64,000 bases of DNA from Sideroxydans sp. CL21 (GTDB lineage: Bacteria; Pseudomonadota; Gammaproteobacteria; Burkholderiales; Gallionellaceae): contig NZ_LR699166.1 in assembly GCF_902459525.1 (NCBI RefSeq), forward strand, positions 287,501 to 351,500. Reading direction: 5' to 3'. Both the position numbers and the translations under genes were made by a program. Positions 29,295 to 37,103 of the stretch are shown here, in pieces; position 1 is the stretch's first letter, and each line of letters starts with the position of its first letter. The notes beneath the pieces were generated by a model. The model searched no databases. It saw only the letters and a list, made by a program, of their open reading frames with translations, and was not told the DNA's origin.

Positions 29295-30064
29295 ACCAAT
29301 TGCCTGCAGACGATCCGTGGCAGGAATTGAAGCGATTCACCGGAGCTCGCATTGCTTTGGGGAGAGCGGGCAGCAGCCTTCCTACCAAAGCGGTGCTGGA
29401 CTTCGGTTTGTCTCACGCGATGGCCCGTGATGCCGTCCATCTGGCGCTTGATACGGATGCCATGGATGCGGGTATCCGGTCACTTGGATTTTCAACCATG
29501 CAATTGCATAGCAAGGCGCAGAATCGTCACACCTATTTGCTGAGACCGGATTTGGGCCGCAGACTGAACGATGAAAGCAAGCGGCATCTGCAGGCGTGCG
29601 AACGGCCGGGCGGTATCGACTTCATGATAGTGATTGGCGATGGCTTGTCATCGCTGGCTATTCAACGCCATGCGGTGCCACTGATGTCGGAGTTGCAGAA
29701 ATGCATCCCGGAATCATGGACTGTGGGGCCTGTCGCAATTGTTGAACAGGCGCGGGTTGCACTGGCGGATGAGGTTGGAGAAATTATGGGAGCGCGCATG
29801 GTTGCCATGCTGATCGGCGAACGCCCGGGATTGAGTTCGCCTGATAGTTTGGGCATTTATCTGACTTATTCGCCTAATGTAAATTGTAGCGACGCAGACC
29901 GCAATTGCATTTCAAACGTGCGTCCGGAGGGTTTGCAATACGCCATAGCTGCAAAAAAACTGATGTGGCTGGTGAAAACAGCCATGCAGCTGAAAGTTTC
30001 CGGTGTTGCATTGAATGACGAGAGTGAAATTCAAGAGCCAGCTGCCCAGAACTCACTTGAATAG
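29291..30064 (+). CDS. eutC: ethanolamine ammonia-lyase small subunit
   Basis: The 257-residue protein has EutC blocks ARIALGRAGSSLPTKAVLDF, LDFGLSHAMARDAVH, FMIVIGDGLSSLAIQRHA and GERPGLSSPDSLGIYLTYSPN. The ATG overlaps the eutB stop. It forms the active cobalamin-dependent lyase with EutB. Twenty bases after its stop begins the left end of the IS21-like element, so whatever originally followed in the operon has been separated. Confidence 0.95.
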   Translation: MNQLPADDPWQELKRFTGARIALGRAGSSLPTKAVLDFGLSHAMARDAVHLALDTDAMDAGIRSLGFSTMQLHSKAQNRHTYLLRPDLGRRLNDESKRHLQACERPGGIDFMIVIGDGLSSLAIQRHAVPLMSELQKCIPESWTVGPVAIVEQARVALADEVGEIMGARMVAMLIGERPGLSSPDSLGIYLTYSPNVNCSDADRNCISNVRPEGLQYAIAAKKLMWLVKTAMQLKVSGVALNDESEIQEPAAQNSLE

Positions 30065-30083
30065 ATATTTGAAACTTCAACCC

Positions 30084-30155
30084 TGAGTATTCCGGCCACT
30101 CGTGATCACCTGATTCGGTAGGACGTGATCAGCGATTCGGGTTTGATCTGATCAC
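30084..30155 (+). repeat. left end of IS21-like element with three 23-bp-spaced TGATCA repeats
   Basis: TGATCAC/G heptamers start at 30103, 30126 and 30149, exactly 23 bases apart, each followed by an ATTCGG- or ATCCG-like block. Such multiple terminal repeats are the transposase-binding sites of IS21-family elements. The following 300 bases (30156-30472) hold no recognisable gene. Confidence 0.75.
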
Positions 30156-30472
30156 TCAATCCGCCGATCATGAGCACCGGAAATTACGGTCGGCTGGTTT
30201 TTGGCATAAATGCAGCCGTAGAATGGGTAGCGATCTAGTCAAGATGACAGGCCCAGTTTCGCCAACAGCCATCGTGGCTGCTTCGCGGCAGGCAGAATGG
30301 CAACGTGAATTACCGCTGGGTGCCATCAGCGGAGCTTCGAATTGGGATAAGCAATGTCCGCTCCCTGCAACATTGCCGCCAGTCAAAATTGCGAGGAGAA
30401 TTCGGCAAATCACGGCCAAGAACCGGACGGTCGCGGGTGTCCTCCAATTTTGCAATAATTTAGGAATTGTAG

Positions 30473-31033
30473 ATGGAATGGCTATTTAATCTTGGCGTGA
30501 AATCTGGGTTCCCTCGGTACGTATCATTTGTTTGCTTAATACAAGCCAGTATCGTATTTGTGCCAGAATCAATATGGGAAGGATTCGGGATTAATGCAAT
30601 TTCATACATCCAGAATCTTCCAAATTTCGTGCAGCATTACGTGAATGAAGCGAGCTTCAAGAATTCCATGTTTGTATTTTGGACGTTGAGTCCTATTGCT
30701 TTTTCAATCAATTTTATGTTGTGGTTCACGCACATCAATTACCAAGGCTATGCGGCCTACTTGCAAAGAAGAGCGGCTAGATTGGAAACGCAAGGAAAGA
30801 CATCCGACTATTCGCTTATAGTTGGAGCATTGATATTTACTTTAGCTTACGTTTGGTACACAGGCATCAATCTGAAGCAGCCTTCTATATTGGGAAACTT
30901 CGTTCCAACAAAGGATCGGATTGCTATGTTTCTTGTTCACTGTAGCGCAGTCTCGTTGATACTTCCCTTATTTATTTCAGTGCTGATTACTGAGGTTCGT
31001 GCCAACCTGGAACACAATAAGACAGTCCGCTAA
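30473..31033 (+). CDS. membrane protein of unknown function (cargo of IS21-like element)
   Basis: The 186-residue product has four hydrophobic segments, roughly at 15-35, 62-85, 115-138 and 153-178. A basic loop (YLQRRAARLETQGKTSDY) lies between the second and third. I do not recognise a family. It is AT-richer than the flanking chromosomal genes and lies within the IS21-like ends, so it is probably transferred cargo. Confidence 0.6.
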   Translation: MEWLFNLGVKSGFPRYVSFVCLIQASIVFVPESIWEGFGINAISYIQNLPNFVQHYVNEASFKNSMFVFWTLSPIAFSINFMLWFTHINYQGYAAYLQRRAARLETQGKTSDYSLIVGALIFTLAYVWYTGINLKQPSILGNFVPTKDRIAMFLVHCSAVSLILPLFISVLITEVRANLEHNKTVR

Positions 31034-31146
31034 TGGGTGAGCAACGGTCATTGGCTGGAATGATAAACATGGGGCAGAATGCGGCCAATAAAAGACATGC
31101 TAAGCGGATCTATAAAGTCACAGAGATGTAGTACATAGGAGCCAAC

Positions 31147-31603
31147 ATGGAATCACAATTCGTTGCTAATGTCCGAGAATCCGCAGAGGAATCATTCAGC
31201 TCTGGTTTATATTGCGCAGAAAGTGTTTTGCTTGCACTTGCCAAAGCTCAGGGCGTGAATTCTGAATTGTTGCCAAAAATGGCGACTGCTTTTTGCAGCG
31301 GCATGGCACGCACCAGCGGAACTTGTGGCGCTCTCACTGGCGCGATTATGGGTGTTCCTTGCTCTTGGTCGATCAAAAGCAGATGACTCGGTAAAGCCGT
31401 CATATGACGCTACTCAGCGCCTTATTAAGGAATTTGAAAAGGAATTCGGAGCTCGTGACTGTCACGTTCTGCTAGGTTGTGACCTAAATACTCCGGAAGG
31501 ACAAGCAACGTTTCGCGATAATCGTTTGGGGCAACAACGTTGTTTTAAATATACCGGCAAGGCGGCTGAAATCTCCGCACGCATTATTTCAGAAACTAAA
31601 TGA
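31147..31603 (+). pseudogene. C_GCAxxG_C_C family protein, frameshifted
   Basis: The first part (31147 to about 31357) encodes SGLYCAESVLLALAKAQGV...FCSGMARTSGTCGALTGAIMGV, the cysteine-rich signature of C_GCAxxG_C_C proteins. The second part (about 31358-31603), in another frame, encodes LALGRSKADD...ECEFGARDCHVLLGCDL-type sequence with the remaining conserved cysteines. The two join perfectly if one base is removed in GTTCCTTG near 31357. The first frame otherwise ends at 31386. A real mutation or a sequencing error are both possible. Confidence 0.75.
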
Positions 31604-31691
31604 AAGTTGAGTGACTGAAGTTGAGCGCATTGCCGACACTGGCATAAGTAATACATGACAGACGCAAATCAGCCAGAAACGGTCATTCGAG

Positions 31692-31943
31692 ATGTACTTC
31701 CAATTAGGAACGGATACAGTCAATATGATAGGCGGCTTGGCAGGATTTCTAATCGAGATATTCATATTTTTTCTGGCCCCGATTCTATTTGTGGCATTTG
31801 CAACATTTTTGTATTTACTTCTTTGGGGCGTGATCGCTAATAATCAGCCTGACTTACTAAAGATGCGAAAAGCTTTTCTGTCTGGCTTTCTTCTTGAACT
31901 AATGGCCATAAGTTACTCTGTTGATTGTGTCTATTATATTTAG
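31692..31943 (+). CDS. small membrane protein, unknown
   Basis: The 83-residue product has a long hydrophobic stretch (GGLAGFLIEIFIFFLAPILFVAFATFLYLLLWGVI) that could form two transmembrane helices, then a short polar tail. No family is recognised and the ribosome-binding site is weak, so this is a tentative gene. It is the last open frame of the IS21-like cargo on this strand. Confidence 0.45.
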   Translation: MYFQLGTDTVNMIGGLAGFLIEIFIFFLAPILFVAFATFLYLLLWGVIANNQPDLLKMRKAFLSGFLLELMAISYSVDCVYYI

Positions 31944-32261
31944 GCCATCAAATTATTTTCCACCCATAATCATCCTGCTAATTCTCTTAAGCTCATCGAT
32001 TATCGGGGCTGGTGGCTTCCTATATTTCTTTTTTCGAGAAATCCCCAGATGGTGCCAATGGAAGACTTTGTGGGACTGGGTAACATGGCCGCCTCGATAA
32101 TTTGTGAAAATCAAATGACGGCTAAGTGTAAAGCGGTCGTTCAGATTCTCCACCTCAAAGGTCGGGTGCGGGTCGATTGCGGAATCCTGGGCCGGGTGTT
32201 AGCCTCACCGCAATACGTCGGCAATGCACTCACAGCTGTCAACTGCGCAGAATAATCAGAC

Positions 32262-32310
32262 TGAGAGATCACGTTGCCGGACTGAGTGATCAGATTCGAC
32301 GGAATACGCA
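32262..32310 (-). repeat. right end of IS21-like element
   Basis: Read on the minus strand, the sequence begins TGCGTATTCCG and contains TGATCACTCAGTCCGG and CGTGATCTCTCAG. It mirrors the left end with GATCA cores 21 bases apart. The 5-bp target repeat AACCC follows at 32311. Confidence 0.72.
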
Positions 32311-32386
32311 AACCCTGAATGCGGCAATTGGCCGGGCTTATTTCCGATATTCCCTTAAAGAAAGAAATTTTACTTTGCACACCAGA

Positions 32387-33424
32387 TTGAAAGAAAAATC
32401 CCTGCCCCCTCTTGCCGGTGTAATGATTTTTGCCTTCGTTGCCATAGCCGGGTTCGCCTATGTGAAATGGCTTCCTTATTATGCCAAGGCATTCTTTGCC
32501 CAGAGCCATCACGCCATAGGCGATTCGATTCTTTCTGGGAAATCCTCCTATGCCCCGCCCGCATCCTGGAATGCCGCAGCGGATTACGCCATGGCTTATG
32601 GCAAGGCAATCTGGCAGGCACTTGTTCTGGGGCTCGTTCTGGGTTCCGGCATTAAGGTGCTGTTGCCGAGTCGCTGGGTAAGTGCGGTGCTTGGACGCCT
32701 GGGTTTCAGAAGCGTCGCTTTGGGCAGCCTTTTCGCCATTCCCAGCATGATGTGCACCTGTTGCGCAGCACCCGTGGCCGCCGGTATGCGGCAAAGCCGC
32801 GCGTCGGTCGGCAGTGTGGTGTCCTGGTGGATATCGAACCCGGTGCTGAATCCGGCAACTCTGGTGTTCATGGGATTCGTGCTGGGATGGGGGTGGACTC
32901 TCTTCAGGATTGTGTTCGGCATTGCGATGGTGCTTGGGGTGGCTTATCTGGCAGAGCGTTATGCCGGGCCAGACGAAGTCGTTACCCTCGATCAGGATTT
33001 GACTCCTGAAGCCGAGTCTTCAAAACTCAGCCTGTTGGCTCGTTGGTCGCGGGAATTCATGACGCTTGCGATCAGACTCTTGCCCGAGTATCTCGTTCTT
33101 GTCCTTTTGCTGGGTGCCGCCAGGGCCTGGCTTTTCCCGGTGCTGGGTGCGCATGATGGCATCGGCTGGATCGTTGCGATGGCACTCGCCGGTACGCTGT
33201 TTGTCATCCCAACGGCGGGAGAGGTGCCCATTGTGCAGGCGATGTTTGCGTTGGGCATGGGCGCGGGACCTGCCGGAGCGCTCATCATGACGCTGCCTGC
33301 CGTCAGCCTGCCTTCGCTGGTCATGCTCGGTCGCGTCTTCAGTGTGCGAACCCGTCTCGTGATCGCCACCGGCGTTGCACTTTCAGGAATTGTTGGCGGT
33401 CTTGTCGCGATGATTGTGTTTTAA
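32387..33424 (+). CDS. ArsP/DUF318-type permease
   Basis: This polytopic protein of about 345 residues has the signature MMCTCCAAPVAAGMR and SWWISNPVLNPATLVFMGFVLGW, followed by a second half with PTAGEVPIVQAMFALGMGAGP. These are features of the ArsP_1/UPF0718 permeases, some of which export organoarsenicals; the substrate here is unknown. The start is uncertain: TTG 32387 gives a basic N-terminus before the first helix, while the next ATG (32423) lies inside it. The IS21-like element ends about 75 bases upstream and has replaced the native promoter region. Confidence 0.8.
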   Translation: MKEKSLPPLAGVMIFAFVAIAGFAYVKWLPYYAKAFFAQSHHAIGDSILSGKSSYAPPASWNAAADYAMAYGKAIWQALVLGLVLGSGIKVLLPSRWVSAVLGRLGFRSVALGSLFAIPSMMCTCCAAPVAAGMRQSRASVGSVVSWWISNPVLNPATLVFMGFVLGWGWTLFRIVFGIAMVLGVAYLAERYAGPDEVVTLDQDLTPEAESSKLSLLARWSREFMTLAIRLLPEYLVLVLLLGAARAWLFPVLGAHDGIGWIVAMALAGTLFVIPTAGEVPIVQAMFALGMGAGPAGALIMTLPAVSLPSLVMLGRVFSVRTRLVIATGVALSGIVGGLVAMIVF

Positions 33425-33451
33425 ATTTTGAACTGATTTAACGGAGGCATC

Positions 33452-33814
33452 GTGAAATACAATATCTCAAAGCAGCCGGACGGATTGGAAGTCAGGATTG
33501 CCGGAGTGGAGGGCAAAGAAAAACAGCTTTTAGAAGCAATTCAGGAATGCCAGGATGGTCGCTGTTCCTGTCCCACGCAGGAGTATCGAAAACTCGAATC
33601 TCTTCAAGTCGAGCAACTAAACGGGAAGATCAGCATCCGGCTGAGATCCAAAGCAGGGACCCAGTTCGATCAGCTTGAAATTGAACGGTGCCTGGAACAC
33701 ACCCAAAAGCAAGTCAAGTTGCAATATCGATCAATAGCAGGATGGGCGAACTCCAGATCTCCGCGCATCCCGCATGTCGCGCCGAGCCCAACAACCCGAT
33801 CCGCCAGCGAATGA
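33452..33814 (+). CDS. conserved hypothetical protein downstream of permease
   Basis: GTG 33452 is preceded by ACGGAGG at good spacing. The 120-residue product has a compact N-terminal part with CQDGRCSCPTQEY and ERCLEHTQK, which could bind a metal through cysteines, and a disordered Arg/Ser/Pro-rich tail after residue 95. I do not recognise the family. It begins 27 bases after the permease gene and is probably co-transcribed. Confidence 0.6.
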   Translation: MKYNISKQPDGLEVRIAGVEGKEKQLLEAIQECQDGRCSCPTQEYRKLESLQVEQLNGKISIRLRSKAGTQFDQLEIERCLEHTQKQVKLQYRSIAGWANSRSPRIPHVAPSPTTRSASE

Positions 33815-33915
33815 CGAACCACAACTGCGGATTTATCAGCGATTTCCACCTGTGGCCCGACGACACACAAGGACGCTCTGTCGGCAGTGGTCGGCCGAAT
33901 AAAGCGCGTCCTAAC

Positions 33916-34269
33916 TTACTTGGCCAAGCCAAGTACAAATTCGACCAATTCTTTAATTTCACCTTGTTTCTGGCCTGACGGGTCGGTAGGCGCCATTGCC
34001 ATAGAACCCCAGTTGCCTGAACCGCCTTGAGATACCTTCATCATCAGGCCTTCAACCAAAGGATATTCCTTGCCTTTGAATGAGTAAGTCTTTGCACCTT
34101 TGTATTTTTTGGAAATATCCATAAAAGCCGGACCGAGCAATTTTTTGTCAATTGCATGACAAGCGGTGCAGCTATTTTTTTTGGCCAGATCAGGCATGTC
34201 GGTCGCCATTGCGGTTCCGGCAACCATGAGTCCTGCTGCCACTGTCATGTTTACGATAATTGATTTCAT
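33916..34269 (-). CDS. class I monoheme cytochrome c (c-551 type)
   Basis: The 117-residue precursor has a signal peptide (MTVAAGLMVAGTAMA), the heme motif CTACH, and a distal methionine region near GNWGSMAMAPTDPSG. ATG 34269 follows GGAGAGATAGAGATT. The protein is a clear paralogue of the cytochrome at 39632 (shared MTVAA..MVAG.AMATDMP, CxACHAIDKK, KKYKG). As a periplasmic electron carrier it probably serves the NrfD/hexaheme module encoded upstream on the same strand. Confidence 0.9.
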   Translation of the reverse strand: MKSIIVNMTVAAGLMVAGTAMATDMPDLAKKNSCTACHAIDKKLLGPAFMDISKKYKGAKTYSFKGKEYPLVEGLMMKVSQGGSGNWGSMAMAPTDPSGQKQGEIKELVEFVLGLAK

Positions 34270-34505
34270 AATCTCTATCTCTCCGTTAATTTGAATATCA
34301 CATTTGTGTCTCAATGAACAATCGATACATTGACAATGTTTGAGACACAGCCTAACCAGATTTGCGCGGTCGCCTGAAAAACCAATCCGCGAGACCATTG
34401 TTAAAGTTGTCGCGGACAGGCCTTATCAAAAAACTGCAAAGCTTGCTTATTTACAAAAACAACCCGCCAATCACTGAATTGCACTTCAATAAATATTTCA
34501 GGCTA

Positions 34506-34892
34506 TCAATTGTCCTTTGCACCTTGATCCACCCATTTTTTGAGCAAATTGATGTTCTTCTTGGAGAGGCCGCCATCCATTCCCAAAGGCATCTTGATGG
34601 AAGCATGGGCACGCCCTTCGACAAGCTGAATCAGGACACTGGTAAAGCTGTCGCCCGGTTTGATAACCGACCCGAACTTGGTACCCTTCATCAGGCTCTT
34701 GTATGTGGTCATGTCTAGCCCGCTTGCCTCGTAACCTTTGCCTCCGGGTTGGTGGCAGCTCAAACAGTAGTCATGAAGTATTGGATGTATATCGGCCTTG
34801 AAGCCCACTTCTTCTTGTGCCTGCACCGGGAATGCAATAACCAGAAGCGATGCAACAAGGGCCAGGCTAGCTAAAAATATATCGTTTTTCAT
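34506..34892 (-). CDS. secreted cytochrome c-like protein (CLSCH)
   Basis: The 128-residue precursor has a signal peptide (LALVASLLVIAFPVQAQ) and a single heme motif CLSCH within IHPILHDYCLSCHQPGG. The C-terminal GGLSKKNINLLKKWVDQGAKDN resembles the planctomycete-type cytochrome c domain. ATG 34892 has GAGG seven bases upstream. It is encoded on the same strand after the NrfD gene and is probably another electron-transfer partner of that module. Confidence 0.85.
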   Translation of the reverse strand: MKNDIFLASLALVASLLVIAFPVQAQEEVGFKADIHPILHDYCLSCHQPGGKGYEASGLDMTTYKSLMKGTKFGSVIKPGDSFTSVLIQLVEGRAHASIKMPLGMDGGLSKKNINLLKKWVDQGAKDN

Positions 34893-34959
34893 ATAGCACC
34901 TCACAAAGTGAATATTTATAAATAAAAAACAAACAAAGCTACGAGTTACGCGTTACATG

Positions 34960-36183
34960 TCACACAACAGAATGCCGCTTGTTCAAAGAAATACCTGATG
35001 CCTGTTCAACGACGGTTTTGTTTTTCTCCCAGGGCGGCAACAATTTCGTTACCAGCCACAACATGACATAAGGACAAATTGAAATGATTCCAACGACGAA
35101 CAAACTTTCCCGACCGAACACTTCCGGGTAGAAGGTCAGCAACCCTTTCATGGTCTTGGACAATTCCTGTCCGCCTATCACCACGTTCCAGCGCATCGCC
35201 AGCACGCCAATCATGATGGATAACCCGCTCAGGAAGAGCCAGGTAACCAAACGCTTTCCATGCACATCAAAGACAAGCAATGCAGAAGTGACTGCCAGAA
35301 CGAACAGAGACATTGCCCATTGAATCGCCATGCCGGCCCAAATCGGCCCCATGATCAGCTGTCGTACGGTTTCGACACCTTCGCGGGCCTTGTAGAATAT
35401 TTCCAGCAATTCCAGGCCTTCAATCACCATCACGACGGTGATGGCAGTAAACAGGACGTACAACAACCCCCGCATGGTATCGTCGGCAATCTCTGTTTTG
35501 CGGACCTTGGACACGATCACATACAGCACGATCAACAGCCCGACTCCCGAACCCACTGCCGACAACAGGAAAATGACCGGCATCAGATCGGATGACCACC
35601 ATTCGCGCGTTTTCAGCGAGCCGAACACGAATCCAACGTACCCGTGCAGCCCGCATGCGCTGGGTATGCCTATCATCGACAGGATGCGGGCGAATTTATG
35701 ATCGATAGCCAGTGAGCGCGGTGATACATCATCCGATCCCAAAGTCAGCCAACCGTAAACTTTGCGCATAATGCCGGTTTTGCTCTTGGACATTGCGACG
35801 ATATCGGCACGGAAGGCGAACCAGGTTTCCAGCAGCAAAAGACACAGGTAAAACCCGGCAACATAGCCGAACGCCGCCATCGCGGAAGTCCAGTGCGGCG
35901 TTATTACCGCGTTGAACGCACGGGTAGGCTGCCCCAGGTGAAACAGCAGGGGAGTCGGCGCAAAGAACATAAAGCACAACGCGGTCAGCAGTGCGAACCT
36001 GGAGATCGGAGCGAAACTCTTAATGTTAAACACATGGTGAAGACTGGAAATTACAAACGCACCCGCGACCAGCCCGGTGATGTAGGGGTAAATTACGATG
36101 AGTTGGCTCCACGCAAAATCGGTTTCGTTTGGATAAACGTATCCGACATACGGAGTGACGTGCTCGAATACGTGTTCCATCAA
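34960..36183 (-). CDS. NrfD/PsrC-family quinone-interacting membrane subunit
   Basis: The 407-residue integral membrane protein has nine or ten hydrophobic helices. It shows the NrfD blocks PYITGLVAGAFVISSL, LFHLGQPTRAFN and GQELSKTMKGLLTFYPEVFGRE. These subunits exchange electrons with the quinone pool in polysulfide reductase, Qrc and alternative complex III. Its start overlaps the end of the Fe-S subunit gene by four bases. The neighbouring genes give an Fe-S protein and a hexaheme cytochrome but no molybdopterin catalytic subunit. Confidence 0.9.
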   Translation of the reverse strand: MMEHVFEHVTPYVGYVYPNETDFAWSQLIVIYPYITGLVAGAFVISSLHHVFNIKSFAPISRFALLTALCFMFFAPTPLLFHLGQPTRAFNAVITPHWTSAMAAFGYVAGFYLCLLLLETWFAFRADIVAMSKSKTGIMRKVYGWLTLGSDDVSPRSLAIDHKFARILSMIGIPSACGLHGYVGFVFGSLKTREWWSSDLMPVIFLLSAVGSGVGLLIVLYVIVSKVRKTEIADDTMRGLLYVLFTAITVVMVIEGLELLEIFYKAREGVETVRQLIMGPIWAGMAIQWAMSLFVLAVTSALLVFDVHGKRLVTWLFLSGLSIMIGVLAMRWNVVIGGQELSKTMKGLLTFYPEVFGRESLFVVGIISICPYVMLWLVTKLLPPWEKNKTVVEQASGISLNKRHSVV

Positions 36184-37103
36184 ACCACCTCCTTGTCTGT
36201 TCCCTTGTAAAACACGTTGGGTGCGTTACCCATTTCCGGCTTCAGCACTTGCACGTGGTTGTTGCGGATAAAAACACTGACCGCGCTTTCCGGGTCGTTG
36301 CGGTCGCCGAAAATACGTGAACCCGTCGGGCATACCTCGACGCATGCCGGGTTAAGCCCCTTGGTGATACGGTGGTAGCACCAATTGCATTTCTCGGCAG
36401 TACCCCTGGATTCATTGAAACTCCGGGCGCCATAGGGACATGCCTGCACGCAATACTGGCATCCGATGCAGTAGGTCGTGTCTATCAGCACCGGGCCGTC
36501 CTTGGATTTAAAGGTGGCGCCGGTCGGGCATACCTGTACGCACGACGGATGCTCACACTGGTTGCAAAGCTTGGCCACGAAAAACGCCTTGTCGACCTTG
36601 ACATTCCTGTAGCGGTCGTCAAACCGGAATTTCGTTTCCGAACCGGCATTTTCAATATTTTTCGGATCGGTCTGACTGTCTACCAATGCCGTATTCGAAC
36701 CTTCCAGATAGACATAGCGCTCAACCCAGGTTCGATGATGATTCGCGTCCATCTGCACACTGTTTTCCATTTTGCATGCTTCCATGCAACGCAAGCAGCC
36801 AATACAGCGCGTGGTATCAACGCCCATCGCCCATTGGTGGTCGTTCCAGTTGTATTCAGGAATTTTTGGCGGGTTGTTTACCGCCTCCTCATACTGTGCG
36901 TCATTCTGTTGGAACGCGTGCTTGCCGGTCTCCGCTTCTACCGCACCAATGGCTGCACCCGCGCCGATGAATGCGCCTGCGCAAGCCGCGCCCTTGCCCA
37001 GGAATCCCAAAAAATCCCGGCGCGACAAGGTACCGGCCTCCTCTTCCAATTTTGTATGATGAGTAGTCACTTTTTCCTCGCTCGGTAATTTGTTCATTTG
37101 CAA
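36180..37103 (-). CDS. periplasmic four-cluster ferredoxin subunit with Tat signal
   Basis: The 307-residue protein has a twin-arginine signal (SRRDFLGFLG, residues 27-36). Four cysteine clusters are visible (CIGCLRCMEAC, CNQCEHPSCVQVCPTGA, CIGCQYCVQACPYGA, and CNWCYHRITKGLNPACVEVCPTGS), as in DmsB/TtrB/QrcC subunits. It should bridge the hexaheme cytochrome and NrfD on the periplasmic side. The gene overlaps both neighbours by a few bases, so the three subunits are very likely made together. Confidence 0.92.
   Translation of the reverse strand: MQMNKLPSEEKVTTHHTKLEEEAGTLSRRDFLGFLGKGAACAGAFIGAGAAIGAVEAETGKHAFQQNDAQYEEAVNNPPKIPEYNWNDHQWAMGVDTTRCIGCLRCMEACKMENSVQMDANHHRTWVERYVYLEGSNTALVDSQTDPKNIENAGSETKFRFDDRYRNVKVDKAFFVAKLCNQCEHPSCVQVCPTGATFKSKDGPVLIDTTYCIGCQYCVQACPYGARSFNESRGTAEKCNWCYHRITKGLNPACVEVCPTGSRIFGDRNDPESAVSVFIRNNHVQVLKPEMGNAPNVFYKGTDKEVV

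Larger units (their letters stand above)
30084..32310. mobile_element. IS21-family-like element without transposase (2227 bp)
   Basis: The two ends are inverted copies of each other, beginning 5'-TG and ending CA-3'. The left end reads TGAGTATTCCGG and the reverse of the right end reads TGCGTATTCCG. Each is followed by spaced TGATCA-type repeats, as in IS21-family termini. The element is flanked by the 5-bp direct repeat AACCC (30079-30083 and 32311-32315), matching the short target duplications of IS21. Inside there is no istA or istB. Instead lie a membrane protein gene, a frameshifted C_GCAxxG_C_C gene and a small membrane protein gene. Confidence 0.72.
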
